DNA of 64,000 bases from assembly GCA_017695065.1 (NCBI GenBank), contig JADILZ010000054.1, positions 1-64,000 on the forward strand, given 5' to 3'. Position numbers and translations under genes: made by a program. This stretch comes from Candidatus Cryptobacteroides excrementipullorum (GTDB taxonomy: Bacteria; Bacteroidota; Bacteroidia; Bacteroidales; UBA932). Each line of letters begins with the position of its first letter. Position 1 is the stretch's first letter. Below, one piece after another: positions 1 to 8,704 of the stretch. The notes beneath the pieces were generated by a model. It did no database searches. It was not told the origin of the DNA and saw only the letters and a list, made by a program, of their open reading frames with translations.

Positions 1-258
1 AGGTACATGGACATGGACGACTACGGCAGGCTCGTGTCCATGGGTGTGAGGCTCCAGCTCAACCTGCCGTCCCTCTCCGGCTTCTACGGCACCACGGCCA
101 TGGAGAAGGCCCAAAGGCTCCTCGAGGCGGGGATGTACTCCTGCTGGGGCTCCGACTGCCACCGGGGGGCAGGAATCAGGAACATGTACCTCGAAAGAAA
201 GCTGAAGAAACGGGTGCTGGAGATGGTGAGGAATGCAGGCCGGGACCTGCCGATTTGA
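1..258 (+). CDS. CpsB/CapC-type tyrosine-protein phosphatase (PHP fold), C-terminal part
   Basis: Open at the left edge of the window, so only about the last 85 residues are visible; reading begins in frame at base 1. The segment contains GSDCHRGAG, which resembles the late metal-binding SD(C/A)H motif of PHP-family phosphatases that dephosphorylate bacterial tyrosine kinases of capsule loci. Position supports this: it lies just before a polyprenyl glycosylphosphotransferase, a Wza-like lipoprotein and a Wzc-like kinase, the usual partner of this phosphatase. The family call is inferred from a short fragment plus context; the catalytic core lies outside the window. Confidence 0.65.
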   Translation, partial: RYMDMDDYGRLVSMGVRLQLNLPSLSGFYGTTAMEKAQRLLEAGMYSCWGSDCHRGAGIRNMYLERKLKKRVLEMVRNAGRDLPI

Positions 259-340
259 CAATCAAAGGAATTTTGCATACGGAATTTGCCTTTCAGGTTT
301 GTTCATATTGTGTTAGTGAAAATAATCCCTTAAAAACCCT

Positions 341-1753
341 ATGAGTGCAAGAAACCCTTCCAAAGAGTTGGTCTACTATAAGTTCCCTACTGTAGTGGCT
401 GACCTTACTATTCATTTTTCAGTATTTTACTTGTTGCTTCACCTGTGTGACTTCCTGCATCCGGTAGTCAGCGGCATCCTGTTCGGTAAAGGGGCGGCGA
501 TAAGTCTTTTCATGAGTTACCTGATTGCAATTTCAGTGATCAGAATACGGCTTCATGAAAGGTTGATTCCCAACCATATCGTGGTAGTGAGGGCGATTGG
601 CCAGTCTTCGCTTGCCATTCTCCTGTTCATATTCTTTATCAGCGTGATATACAATCATGTCCCTGTAAAGTTTTATGCGATACAGTGGGCTGTTGTAACC
701 GTGTTGATAGTGGCGTGCCATCTGGTTATACAGTTTATAATACAGAGAATCCGTAAATCTGGAAAGAACATAGTGAAAGTTATAATGGTGGGGGCGGATG
801 AGAATCTGGTATCAATATGGAAAGAGATGAAGTCCGGATATGGAGTACACGGATATTCCGTTCTCGGTTTTTTTACTGACAAATACAATGAACAGGTCCC
901 TGATGGGGCACTTGTTTTAGGAGGTGTGGATGACGTGCCGGACTATATTGCAAACCATCAGATAGATGAAATATACTGCGGCATCAACCCGGGTGCTAAC
1001 CCGTCGCTTGTATATAAGATAATCCATGAGGCAGAGATGCGTTTCATGCAGTTCTGGTTTGTCCCGAACATGAACGGCTATCCGCACAGGAGAATGAAAT
1101 ATGCTGAGTTTGGCTCTGTGAATGTGATATGTCTCAGGGACGAGCCTCTGGACAATCCGGGAATGAAGTTTATCAAACGTTTCGGGGATATAGTCATTTC
1201 AGGGCTTTTCCTCGTTACACTTTATCCTGTTATATGGTTTTTTGTGGCCATCGGTATAAAACTGTCTTCTCCGGGGCCGATACTTTTCCGGCAGATGAGG
1301 ACAGGATATAACGGGAGAGCTTTCGAGTGCCTGAAGTTCCGGTCCATGAAGGTGAATGCAGATGCGGACACACTCCAGGCTACTGAGAATGATCCGCGAA
1401 AGACAAAGTTCGGGGATTTTCTCAGAAGGTCATCCATAGACGAGCTTCCGCAATTCATAAATGTATTCAAGGGGGACATGTCCCTGATCGGTCCAAGACC
1501 GCATATGGAGAAGCACACTGAAATATACTCACAGTTGATTTCGGAGTATATGGTGCGGCATCTGGTCAAGCCTGGACTTACAGGATGGGCCCAGGTGAAC
1601 GGATGCAGGGGGGAAACCAAGACAGTGGAGCAGATGAAAGAACGTGTAGAGCATGACATATGGTACATAGAACACTGGTCACTTATGCTTGATATCAGAA
1701 TATTCATAAAAACAGTATTCCAGATATTGGGAGGGGACAAACAGGCATATTGA
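341..1753 (+). CDS. Undecaprenyl-phosphate sugar phosphotransferase (WcaJ/WbaP-type initiating enzyme)
   Basis: Predicted to start repeat-unit synthesis by moving a sugar-1-phosphate from a nucleotide sugar onto undecaprenyl phosphate at the inner membrane. The 470-residue protein has several hydrophobic segments in roughly residues 15-135, a CoA-binding-like middle domain with VIMVGADEN near 148-155, another hydrophobic segment near 283-305, and a C-terminal bacterial sugar transferase domain with LKFRSMK (331-337), SSIDELPQF (364-372) and SLIGPRP (381-387). Length matches the polyisoprenyl-phosphate hexose-1-phosphate transferase family. The sugar used (glucose or galactose) cannot be read from sequence. 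It is the first complete gene of the locus and precedes the export genes. Confidence 0.9.
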   Translation: MSARNPSKELVYYKFPTVVADLTIHFSVFYLLLHLCDFLHPVVSGILFGKGAAISLFMSYLIAISVIRIRLHERLIPNHIVVVRAIGQSSLAILLFIFFISVIYNHVPVKFYAIQWAVVTVLIVACHLVIQFIIQRIRKSGKNIVKVIMVGADENLVSIWKEMKSGYGVHGYSVLGFFTDKYNEQVPDGALVLGGVDDVPDYIANHQIDEIYCGINPGANPSLVYKIIHEAEMRFMQFWFVPNMNGYPHRRMKYAEFGSVNVICLRDEPLDNPGMKFIKRFGDIVISGLFLVTLYPVIWFFVAIGIKLSSPGPILFRQMRTGYNGRAFECLKFRSMKVNADADTLQATENDPRKTKFGDFLRRSSIDELPQFINVFKGDMSLIGPRPHMEKHTEIYSQLISEYMVRHLVKPGLTGWAQVNGCRGETKTVEQMKERVEHDIWYIEHWSLMLDIRIFIKTVFQILGGDKQAY

Positions 1754-1821
1754 TTCTGTCTGCAGGAAACAGTAAAAGATATGTAATACAATAATAGTAT
1801 TTGAAACAAAAAAATAGAAAT

Positions 1822-2643
1822 ATGTTCAGTAAAAAAATCATTTTTGTCAAGCTGCTGATGTTTTCAGCATTGCTTGCACTTTTCAGTTCGTGTGCGAGTG
1901 TGAAGAATATCGCTTATTTCCAGGATAAGGTCATTGACCATCCCGAGAAGATAGACATGCATGCGGGCATTGTCATCCAGCCAAAGGATATGATTTCCAT
2001 TGTCGTGTCCACCAGAAATCCTGAATTGGCTCCGATGTTCAACCTTCCGGTGATTTCTTATCAGGCGGGATCAGAAGTTGTCACTAGTAGCTATCAACAA
2101 AGGCTATTAGGATATGTTGTGGACAATGACGGCTACATCGACTTCCCTGTGCTCGGAAAGCTCCAGGTAGGGGGGATGACACGCTGGCAGCTCTCGGAGC
2201 TGATAAAGGACAGGCTTCTGAAAGAGGGGCTTCTGAACGATGCTGTGGTGACAGTAGAATTCATGAATTTCAAGATTTCCGTTATGGGGGAGGTCAATGC
2301 TCCTGGTACATATACGGTGGAAGGGGACAAGATTACTGTCCTGGAGGCTTTGAGCCTGGCAAAGGATCTCACCATCTTCGGAAAACGCGAGAACGTGTCC
2401 GTAATCCGGGAACTGAACGGGAAACGGACTATCTATACTGTTAACCTATGTTCTGTGGACATGTTCAAGTCACCTGCGTATTATCTCCAGCAGAACGACA
2501 TAGTGTATGTGGAGCCGAGCGAAATCAGGGCAAGGCAGTCCACCGTAGATGACAAGGGGCTCAGGACTACCAGTATTCTGGTTTCGTCCGGTTCCCTCCT
2601 TGTGTCCATTGCCACACTGATTGTAAGCATTGTGGCCCGATAA
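1822..2643 (+). CDS. Polysaccharide export lipoprotein (Wza-like)
   Basis: Outer-membrane polysaccharide export protein. The N-terminus MFSKKIIFVKLLMFSALLALFSSC is a lipoprotein signal with a lipobox ending at Cys24. Poly_export and SLBB-type segments follow (IQPKDMISIVV; FKISVMGEVNAPGTYTVEG), and a hydrophobic stretch closes the protein, as expected for an OPX protein spanning the outer membrane. The ORF track starts at a TTG at 1801; I prefer the ATG at 1822 because it gives a compact signal peptide. It sits just before the Wzc-like gene, so the two probably form the trans-envelope export complex. Confidence 0.88.
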   Translation: MFSKKIIFVKLLMFSALLALFSSCASVKNIAYFQDKVIDHPEKIDMHAGIVIQPKDMISIVVSTRNPELAPMFNLPVISYQAGSEVVTSSYQQRLLGYVVDNDGYIDFPVLGKLQVGGMTRWQLSELIKDRLLKEGLLNDAVVTVEFMNFKISVMGEVNAPGTYTVEGDKITVLEALSLAKDLTIFGKRENVSVIRELNGKRTIYTVNLCSVDMFKSPAYYLQQNDIVYVEPSEIRARQSTVDDKGLRTTSILVSSGSLLVSIATLIVSIVAR

Positions 2644-2677
2644 TAATTCAGACATAAAATGTAATCAACAGAAAAAT

Positions 2678-5077
2678 ATGGCGGAGATCAATCAGAATCA
2701 GAATATTCAGCAGGAGGACAGCGGGTCATCTGTTACCTTCAAGGATTTGGTAGGGATGGTGTGGAACTATAAATGGTGGTATGTGCTGTCCGTAGCCGTA
2801 TGCCTTGTATTTGGAGCTCTGTATCTCTATCGGACCCCGTCTGTATATCAGAGAACGGCCAAGGTGATCATCAATGAGGGCAGCCAGGATGCAATTATGC
2901 GAGACTTGTCTGTATTTACAGGAGGATCTTTCGGGAAGGGGTCTGGAGAAAATGTCGATAACGAAGTTGAAGCTTTTTCTTCTCCCGATCTGATGAAACT
3001 GGTGGTGGAAAGACTCGGACTTCAGACACGCTATGTGGAGCATCAGCCTTTGCGGAGCAAAGAACTTTACAGCACTACGCCCGTGGAGCTTAAAATAGTG
3101 GAAGGGGCACCACAGTCTTCTTTCAGTTTCAGGCTTGAAAAGGTGAAAGACAGTATCCTTGTCCTTAGCAGATTCACTGTCGGGCCGGATGAACTGAAGG
3201 CAGACAGGGTTGTCGGCCGTCCTGGGGATACGTTAAGTACTCCTGTTGGAAAGCTTATATTAAGTCCGACGATACATTTTGACAGTTGGGACAGGACCAT
3301 GACAGTCAGCTGGGTGAACAGTATGGGGATGGCCAAGGTTTATTGCAGAAACCTGTCAGCTTCGGTTTCCGGAAAACAGACATCCGTAATCGTGTTGAGC
3401 ATAGACGACCTTTTCCCTGACAGGGCGGAAAGTATTTTAAGCACTCTGATAGATGTTTACAATGAGACATGGATTCATGACAAGAACAGGTCAGCCCGCA
3501 ACACTACTGCATTTATAAATGAGCGTCTGGTGGTGATAGAACAGGAGCTGGGCGGTATAGAGAACAGTCTGAAGCAGTTTAAGGAAGATAATAAACTCAC
3601 TGATATACAGCTGGCTTCTGAAGCTTACCTGAAAGAGTCCACGGATTATTCCACAAAGGCATTTGAAGTCAACAACCAGCTCTCCATAGCCCAGTATATC
3701 AGAAATTATATGACAGATCCTTCACATTCGAAAGATCTTATACCTGCCAATTCCGGACTGACAAATACTGAGGTGGAGAGCCAGATTAAGGAATATAACG
3801 AACTTGTCCTGACCCGGGACCGTCTTCTGGCTGCAAGTAGCGAGAAAAACCCTCTGATACTTGATATGAATTCTTCTCTGAACGCCATGAAGACCACCAT
3901 TATCCGCTCGATAGACAATCTGATCGCAGCCTTTGAACTCCAGGCAGACAAACTGGCTTCCCAGGAGGAACAGATAATGGGAAGAATAGCGGCAAGTTCC
4001 GGAACAGAGATGGAACTGCTGTCAATAGAGCGGCAGCAGAAAGTGAAGGAATCCCTTTATATATACCTTCTGCAGCAGAGGGAGGAGAACGAGATTGCCG
4101 GTCTGGTGAATGTCGGCAACACACGTCTGATAATGACTCCTAACGGCTCGTCTTATCCGGTGTCTCCCAACAAACTGATGATAGTGTTTGTCGCATTAGT
4201 GTTAGGAATCGGAATTCCGTTTGCCGCAGTCTATATGCTCAGGGTGCTGGACACCACTGTCGGCAGACGTGCCGATCTGGCCAGCGTGGCTGCACCTTTC
4301 CTTGGGGAGATTCCTTTGCTCAACAATGGGAAAAGGAAGTCTCTTCTCGGCAAATTCAATAAAGCATACCGGTATGACAACAGGAATTGCCGCATCATGG
4401 TCAAGAGCGGTAACAGGGATGTGATAAACGAAGCCTTCCGCGTACTCAGGACCAATATGGACATGATGACAGGCAGAGGGGCAAAGGGACATACGGTGCT
4501 TGCCACTTCTTTGAGCCCTAATGCAGGGAAGACCTTTGTGCTGATGAACATAGCAGCCGGTATGGCTCTGAAAGGTTCCAGGACCTTGCTCATGGACCTC
4601 GATCTGAGAAAGGCCACTCTCAGCAAAACCCTCGAAATGAATGACACAGGTGTGGCTGCATGGCTTTCAGAGAAATCTGATGACTACAGGTCCAATATCA
4701 GGAAAGTCTCTGAAAACCTGTATCTGCTGCCTGTGGGCTCGCTGCCTCCTAATCCGGCTGAGCTCCTGTCTTCGGAACGGTTCCCGGCACTGATGGAAGA
4801 CCTGAAAAAGGAATACGACTACATATTCGTAGACTGTCCTCCTGTGGAGATAGTCGCTGACACATATATCGTTTCACAATATGTGGACCTTTCCCTGTTC
4901 ATAATCAGGGCGGGTGTATTCGACAAGCATGCCCTTCCTGTCCTTGACCAGCTGTACACAGGCGGCCGGCTGAAGAGGATGGCGCTCGTCCTGAACGGTG
5001 TAGAGGTTTTCAACAGCAGATACGGCCATTACGGGTACGGCTATGGATACGGGTACGGCTATGGAGGTGGAAAATAA
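2678..5077 (+). CDS. Chain-length regulator / bacterial tyrosine kinase (Wzc-like)
   Basis: Inner-membrane co-polymerase fused to a cytoplasmic BY-kinase, controlling chain length and export. From the ATG at 2678 the protein has 799 residues: a first membrane segment near residues 35-55, a long coiled periplasmic domain, a second membrane segment near 500-520, then the kinase with Walker A SLSPNAGKT near 610, Walker A' LLMDLDLR near 640 and Walker B YIFVDCPP near 717. The C-terminus is a cluster of seven tyrosines alternating with glycine, the expected autophosphorylation tail. The TTG at 2630 in the ORF track lies inside the upstream gene and is disfavoured. The DNA for the tail contains an exact 18-bp tandem repeat. 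Confidence 0.92.
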   Translation: MAEINQNQNIQQEDSGSSVTFKDLVGMVWNYKWWYVLSVAVCLVFGALYLYRTPSVYQRTAKVIINEGSQDAIMRDLSVFTGGSFGKGSGENVDNEVEAFSSPDLMKLVVERLGLQTRYVEHQPLRSKELYSTTPVELKIVEGAPQSSFSFRLEKVKDSILVLSRFTVGPDELKADRVVGRPGDTLSTPVGKLILSPTIHFDSWDRTMTVSWVNSMGMAKVYCRNLSASVSGKQTSVIVLSIDDLFPDRAESILSTLIDVYNETWIHDKNRSARNTTAFINERLVVIEQELGGIENSLKQFKEDNKLTDIQLASEAYLKESTDYSTKAFEVNNQLSIAQYIRNYMTDPSHSKDLIPANSGLTNTEVESQIKEYNELVLTRDRLLAASSEKNPLILDMNSSLNAMKTTIIRSIDNLIAAFELQADKLASQEEQIMGRIAASSGTEMELLSIERQQKVKESLYIYLLQQREENEIAGLVNVGNTRLIMTPNGSSYPVSPNKLMIVFVALVLGIGIPFAAVYMLRVLDTTVGRRADLASVAAPFLGEIPLLNNGKRKSLLGKFNKAYRYDNRNCRIMVKSGNRDVINEAFRVLRTNMDMMTGRGAKGHTVLATSLSPNAGKTFVLMNIAAGMALKGSRTLLMDLDLRKATLSKTLEMNDTGVAAWLSEKSDDYRSNIRKVSENLYLLPVGSLPPNPAELLSSERFPALMEDLKKEYDYIFVDCPPVEIVADTYIVSQYVDLSLFIIRAGVFDKHALPVLDQLYTGGRLKRMALVLNGVEVFNSRYGHYGYGYGYGYGYGGGK
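5030..5065 (+). repeat. Two perfect 18-bp tandem copies encoding the Tyr-Gly tail of the Wzc-like kinase
   Basis: The unit TACGGGTACGGCTATGGA occurs twice in direct succession. Each copy encodes YGYGYG, so gain or loss of a unit keeps the reading frame and changes the number of tail tyrosines by three. Confidence 0.95.
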
Positions 5078-5115
5078 TGGTATATAAAAGGAAATTCATG
5101 TAATAATTTGAAGCT

Positions 5116-6018
5116 ATGAAAGGAATAGTGCTTGCCGGCGGGTCTGGTACCCGGCTGTATCCAATCACCAAGGGAGTCAGCAAACAGCTGCTCCCCGTCT
5201 ATGACAAACCCATGGTCTATTATCCAATATCGGTGCTGATGCTTGCAGGCATAAGGGATATTCTTATCATCTCCACTCCTCAGGATCTCCCGTCGTTCAG
5301 AAGGCTTCTTGGTGACGGTTCCGATTTCGGTGTCAGGTTTGAGTATGCCGAGCAGCCTCGTCCGGAAGGACTGGCGCAGGCTTTCATCATCGGTGAGAAC
5401 TTTATAGGGAAAGACAGCGTATGTCTGGTCCTCGGAGATAATATTTTTCATGGAGCCGGCTTTTCGAAGCTGCTCCATGATGCGGTTCATACTGCAGAAC
5501 AGGACTCAAAAGCTACTGTATTCGGCTACTGGGTGGATGATCCGGAGCGTTATGGGGTAGCTGAGTTTGATGCGCAGGGCAACTGTCTCTCCATAGAGGA
5601 GAAGCCGGAGCATCCGAAGTCCAACTATGCCGTGGTGGGACTGTATTTCTATCCGAACAAGGTCGTGGAAATCGCCAAAGGTATCAAGCCGTCCGCTCGC
5701 GGGGAACTTGAAATAACCACGGTGAATCAGGAGTTCCTGCATACGGGAAGGCTGAAAGTACAGACCATGCAGCGCGGTTTCGCCTGGCTTGACACGGGTA
5801 CGCATGATTCGCTTGCCGAGGCCTCCATCTTCGTGGAGGTGATAGAGAAACGTCAGGGACTGAAAATCGCCTGTCTGGAAGGTATTGCCTACCGTCAGGG
5901 CTGGATAGATGAGGCGAAGATGCGCGAGGCCGCACAGCCGATGCTCAAAAACCAGTACGGACAGTATCTTATGAAAGTCATTGACGAAGTGAAGCGTACA
6001 GGTGACGGGAATCTGTGA
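5116..6018 (+). CDS. rfbA: Glucose-1-phosphate thymidylyltransferase
   Basis: Makes dTDP-glucose from glucose-1-phosphate and dTTP, the first step of dTDP-L-rhamnose synthesis in the cytoplasm. The N-terminus shows the nucleotidyltransferase signature [36 protein letters not shown] and the late [14 protein letters not shown] stretch are also typical. At 300 residues it is close to family length. It is followed by rfbD, rfbC and rfbB on the same strand with short gaps, giving the complete rhamnose pathway. The start ATG lies about 40 bases after the kinase stop codon. Confidence 0.96.
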   Translation: MKGIVLAGGSGTRLYPITKGVSKQLLPVYDKPMVYYPISVLMLAGIRDILIISTPQDLPSFRRLLGDGSDFGVRFEYAEQPRPEGLAQAFIIGENFIGKDSVCLVLGDNIFHGAGFSKLLHDAVHTAEQDSKATVFGYWVDDPERYGVAEFDAQGNCLSIEEKPEHPKSNYAVVGLYFYPNKVVEIAKGIKPSARGELEITTVNQEFLHTGRLKVQTMQRGFAWLDTGTHDSLAEASIFVEVIEKRQGLKIACLEGIAYRQGWIDEAKMREAAQPMLKNQYGQYLMKVIDEVKRTGDGNL

Positions 6019-6043
6019 TTTGCAAGCATAAAACAAAATACAA

Positions 6044-6940
6044 ATGAATATCTTAGTGACCGGTTCCAACGGGCAGCTCGGCACGGAAATGCGTATTACA
6101 AGCAGGTCAAGCCGGGACAATTATATTTTTACAGACATCAATGATGTTCCGGGAGCGGAAACTGTCCGGCTGGACATTACAGACGCGGATGCCGTGGAGA
6201 GGATAGTCCGAGATAGAGACATAACCATAATCATCAACTGCGCTGCCTATACCAATGTGGACAAGGCGGAAGACGATGAGGCTCTGGCCGAGCTCCTGAA
6301 TGCAAAAGCTGTGGAGAATCTTGCAGTAGCCATGAAAGCCAGAGGCGGGCTGCTGATACATATATCCACAGATTATGTTTTTGGCGGGAACAAGAATAAC
6401 ACTCCATGCCGGGAGGAAGAACCTGCAAATCCGACCGGTGCCTACGGACGGACTAAACTTCATGGGGAGCAGGCCATAGGACGGATCGGCTGCCGCAGCA
6501 TCATCATCCGTACTGCGTGGTTGTACAGCGAATACGGGAAGAATTTCCTGAAGACGATGCTCAGCCTGACTTCCTCCAAGCCGCAGCTGAAGGTGGTCTT
6601 TGACCAGACCGGGACCCCTACCTATGCCGGAGACCTGGCGGAAGCCATATATGACATAGTGGAAAACCGGAAATATGAAGACCGGTACGGAATCTACCAT
6701 TACAGCAATGAAGGCGTATGCTCCTGGTATGACTTCACAAAGATGATAGCCGAATATTCCGGCCATACATCGTGCGACATACAGCCGTGCCACAGCAGTG
6801 AGTTCCCGAGCAAGGTGGAGAGACCGAGCTATTCGGTACTTGACAAGACCAGGATAAAGGAGATATTCGGAACTGTGATCCCGTACTGGACCGATTCCCT
6901 GAAAAGATGTCTGGAAAACCTGAAAAATAGCGAGAAATGA
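6044..6940 (+). CDS. rfbD: dTDP-4-dehydrorhamnose reductase
   Basis: Catalyses the NAD(P)H-dependent last step to dTDP-L-rhamnose. The extended SDR fold is shown by the Rossmann motif NILVTGSNGQLG at the N-terminus, STDYVFGG near residue 105, the catalytic YxxxK as YGRTK, and the RTAWLYSEYGKNF motif of RmlD enzymes. At 298 residues it is of normal size. The stop codon overlaps the start of rfbC by four bases (ATGA), which indicates translational coupling. Confidence 0.95.
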   Translation: MNILVTGSNGQLGTEMRITSRSSRDNYIFTDINDVPGAETVRLDITDADAVERIVRDRDITIIINCAAYTNVDKAEDDEALAELLNAKAVENLAVAMKARGGLLIHISTDYVFGGNKNNTPCREEEPANPTGAYGRTKLHGEQAIGRIGCRSIIIRTAWLYSEYGKNFLKTMLSLTSSKPQLKVVFDQTGTPTYAGDLAEAIYDIVENRKYEDRYGIYHYSNEGVCSWYDFTKMIAEYSGHTSCDIQPCHSSEFPSKVERPSYSVLDKTRIKEIFGTVIPYWTDSLKRCLENLKNSEK

Positions 6941-7512
6941 ACATAATAAATACTCCGATCCCGGGCGTGGTCATAATCGAGCCCCGGATTTTCACTGATT
7001 CGAGAGGCTATTTCTTCGAATCCTTCTCCCAGAAAGACTTTGACTCCCGGGTCAGGACAGTCCGCTTTGTCCAGGACAATGAAAGCAGATCCTCTTACGG
7101 AGTCCTGCGCGGACTCCATTTCCAGAAGCCGCCTTTTGCCCAGAGCAAGCTTGTCCGCGTGATCCAGGGGACTGTACTCGATGTGGCTGTGGACATCCGC
7201 CGCGGCTCCCCTACATTCGGTCAGCATGTGGCTGTGGAACTCAGCGGGGACAACCACCGCCAGTTTTTCATTCCACGAGGTTTTGCACATGGCTTCTCCG
7301 TGCTGAGCGAGACAGCGGTTTTCCAGTACAAGTGCGACAACTTCTATGCTCCTCAGAATGAAGGAGCCATTGCCTGGGATGACCCTGCGCTCGGCATTGA
7401 CTGGCGCATTCCTCAGGACAAGGTCATACTTTCAGAAAAGGACCTCCATCACAGCAGACTTTCAGAGGCTGACTGGCTTTTCGACTACGGGATTGATTAT
7501 TACGCTGAATAA
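6937..7512 (+). CDS. rfbC: dTDP-4-dehydrorhamnose 3,5-epimerase
   Basis: Epimerises dTDP-4-dehydro-6-deoxyglucose at C3 and C5 before reduction by RfbD. The cupin enzyme shows the family signature: FVQDNESRSSYGVLRGLHFQ with the catalytic histidine in RGLHFQ, VIQGTVLDVAVDIRRGSPTFG, and IPRGFAHGFSVLSE. Length 191 residues is standard. The order here is A, D, C, B, so the epimerase follows the reductase; the start overlaps the rfbD stop. Confidence 0.96.
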   Translation: MNIINTPIPGVVIIEPRIFTDSRGYFFESFSQKDFDSRVRTVRFVQDNESRSSYGVLRGLHFQKPPFAQSKLVRVIQGTVLDVAVDIRRGSPTFGQHVAVELSGDNHRQFFIPRGFAHGFSVLSETAVFQYKCDNFYAPQNEGAIAWDDPALGIDWRIPQDKVILSEKDLHHSRLSEADWLFDYGIDYYAE

Positions 7513-7524
7513 AACATTTAAACC

Positions 7525-8661
7525 ATGGAATACAAGAGAACTATCCTGATCACCGGAGGAGCCGGTTTCATCGGTAGCCATGTGGTAAGACTGTTCGTGA
7601 ACAGATACCCTGATTACCGGATAATCAATCTTGACAAACTTACCTATGCCGGGAATCTTGCGAATCTGAAGGACATAGAGGACCGTCCTAATTATACCTT
7701 CGTCAAGGCGGACATCTGCGACTTCGATACGGTCAAGTCTCTCATGGAGAGCCACCGAGTGGACGGCATCATCCATCTGGCGGCGGAAAGCCATGTGGAC
7801 CGCAGCATACGAGACCCGTTCACCTTCGCCCGTACCAACGTGATGGGTACACTTTCGCTTCTCCAGGCCGCAAAGGAATACTGGGAGTCGCTTCCTGAGA
7901 AATACGAGGGAAAACGCTTTTATCATATCTCCACGGATGAAGTTTACGGTGCACTTGAAATGACTCATCCGGAAGGTATAAAGCCTCCGTTCACCACGGC
8001 GGCATCCTCGTCTGAGCATCATCTGGCATATGGAGAACTGTTCTTTACGGAGGATCTTAAATACCGGCCGCACAGTCCGTATTCGGCCTCAAAGGCTTCT
8101 TCTGACCATTTTGTCCGTGCGTTCCATGACACATATGGCCTTCCGACGATAGTGACCAACTGCTCGAATAACTACGGTCCATACCAGTTCCCGGAAAAGC
8201 TCATTCCTCTTTTCATCAACAACATCCGTCACCGCAGGCCTCTTCCTGTCTATGGGAAGGGAGAAAATGTGAGGGACTGGCTCTATGTGGAAGACCATGC
8301 CAGGGCGATAGATCTCATATTCCATGAAGGCAGGATTGCGGATACATACAACATAGGCGGCTTCAACGAGTGGAAGAACATAGACATAGTGAAAGTCCTG
8401 ATAAATACGGTGGACCGTTTGCTCGGCCGCGCTGAGGGAGAGGACATGGACCTGATAACGTATGTGACGGACAGGGCCGGTCATGACCTGAGGTATGCCA
8501 TAGACAGCACCAAACTGCAGCGTGAACTGGGCTGGGAGCCGAGTCTCCAGTTTGAAGAGGGGATAGAGAAGACCGTCAGATGGTATCTGGACAACCAGGA
8601 GTGGCTGGACAGTGTCACTAGCGGAGATTATCAGATGTATTATGAGCAGATGTATAAATAA
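7525..8661 (+). CDS. rfbB: dTDP-glucose 4,6-dehydratase
   Basis: Converts dTDP-glucose to dTDP-4-dehydro-6-deoxyglucose with tightly bound NAD. Extended SDR features: ILITGGAGFIGSHVVR at the N-terminus, HLAAESHVDRSI, FYHISTDEVYG, and the catalytic YSASK with the SSDHFVRAFHDTYGLP continuation. At 378 residues it is slightly long for the family, mainly through an insertion around residues 150-175 (TTAASSSEHHLAYGELFF). It closes the block that keeps the base composition of the surrounding chromosome; the next gene begins the AT-rich block. Confidence 0.96.
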   Translation: MEYKRTILITGGAGFIGSHVVRLFVNRYPDYRIINLDKLTYAGNLANLKDIEDRPNYTFVKADICDFDTVKSLMESHRVDGIIHLAAESHVDRSIRDPFTFARTNVMGTLSLLQAAKEYWESLPEKYEGKRFYHISTDEVYGALEMTHPEGIKPPFTTAASSSEHHLAYGELFFTEDLKYRPHSPYSASKASSDHFVRAFHDTYGLPTIVTNCSNNYGPYQFPEKLIPLFINNIRHRRPLPVYGKGENVRDWLYVEDHARAIDLIFHEGRIADTYNIGGFNEWKNIDIVKVLINTVDRLLGRAEGEDMDLITYVTDRAGHDLRYAIDSTKLQRELGWEPSLQFEEGIEKTVRWYLDNQEWLDSVTSGDYQMYYEQMYK

Positions 8662-8704
8662 AAACAACTGAGTCTGTGGCCTATGTGTTTTATTATAATT
8701 ATGT

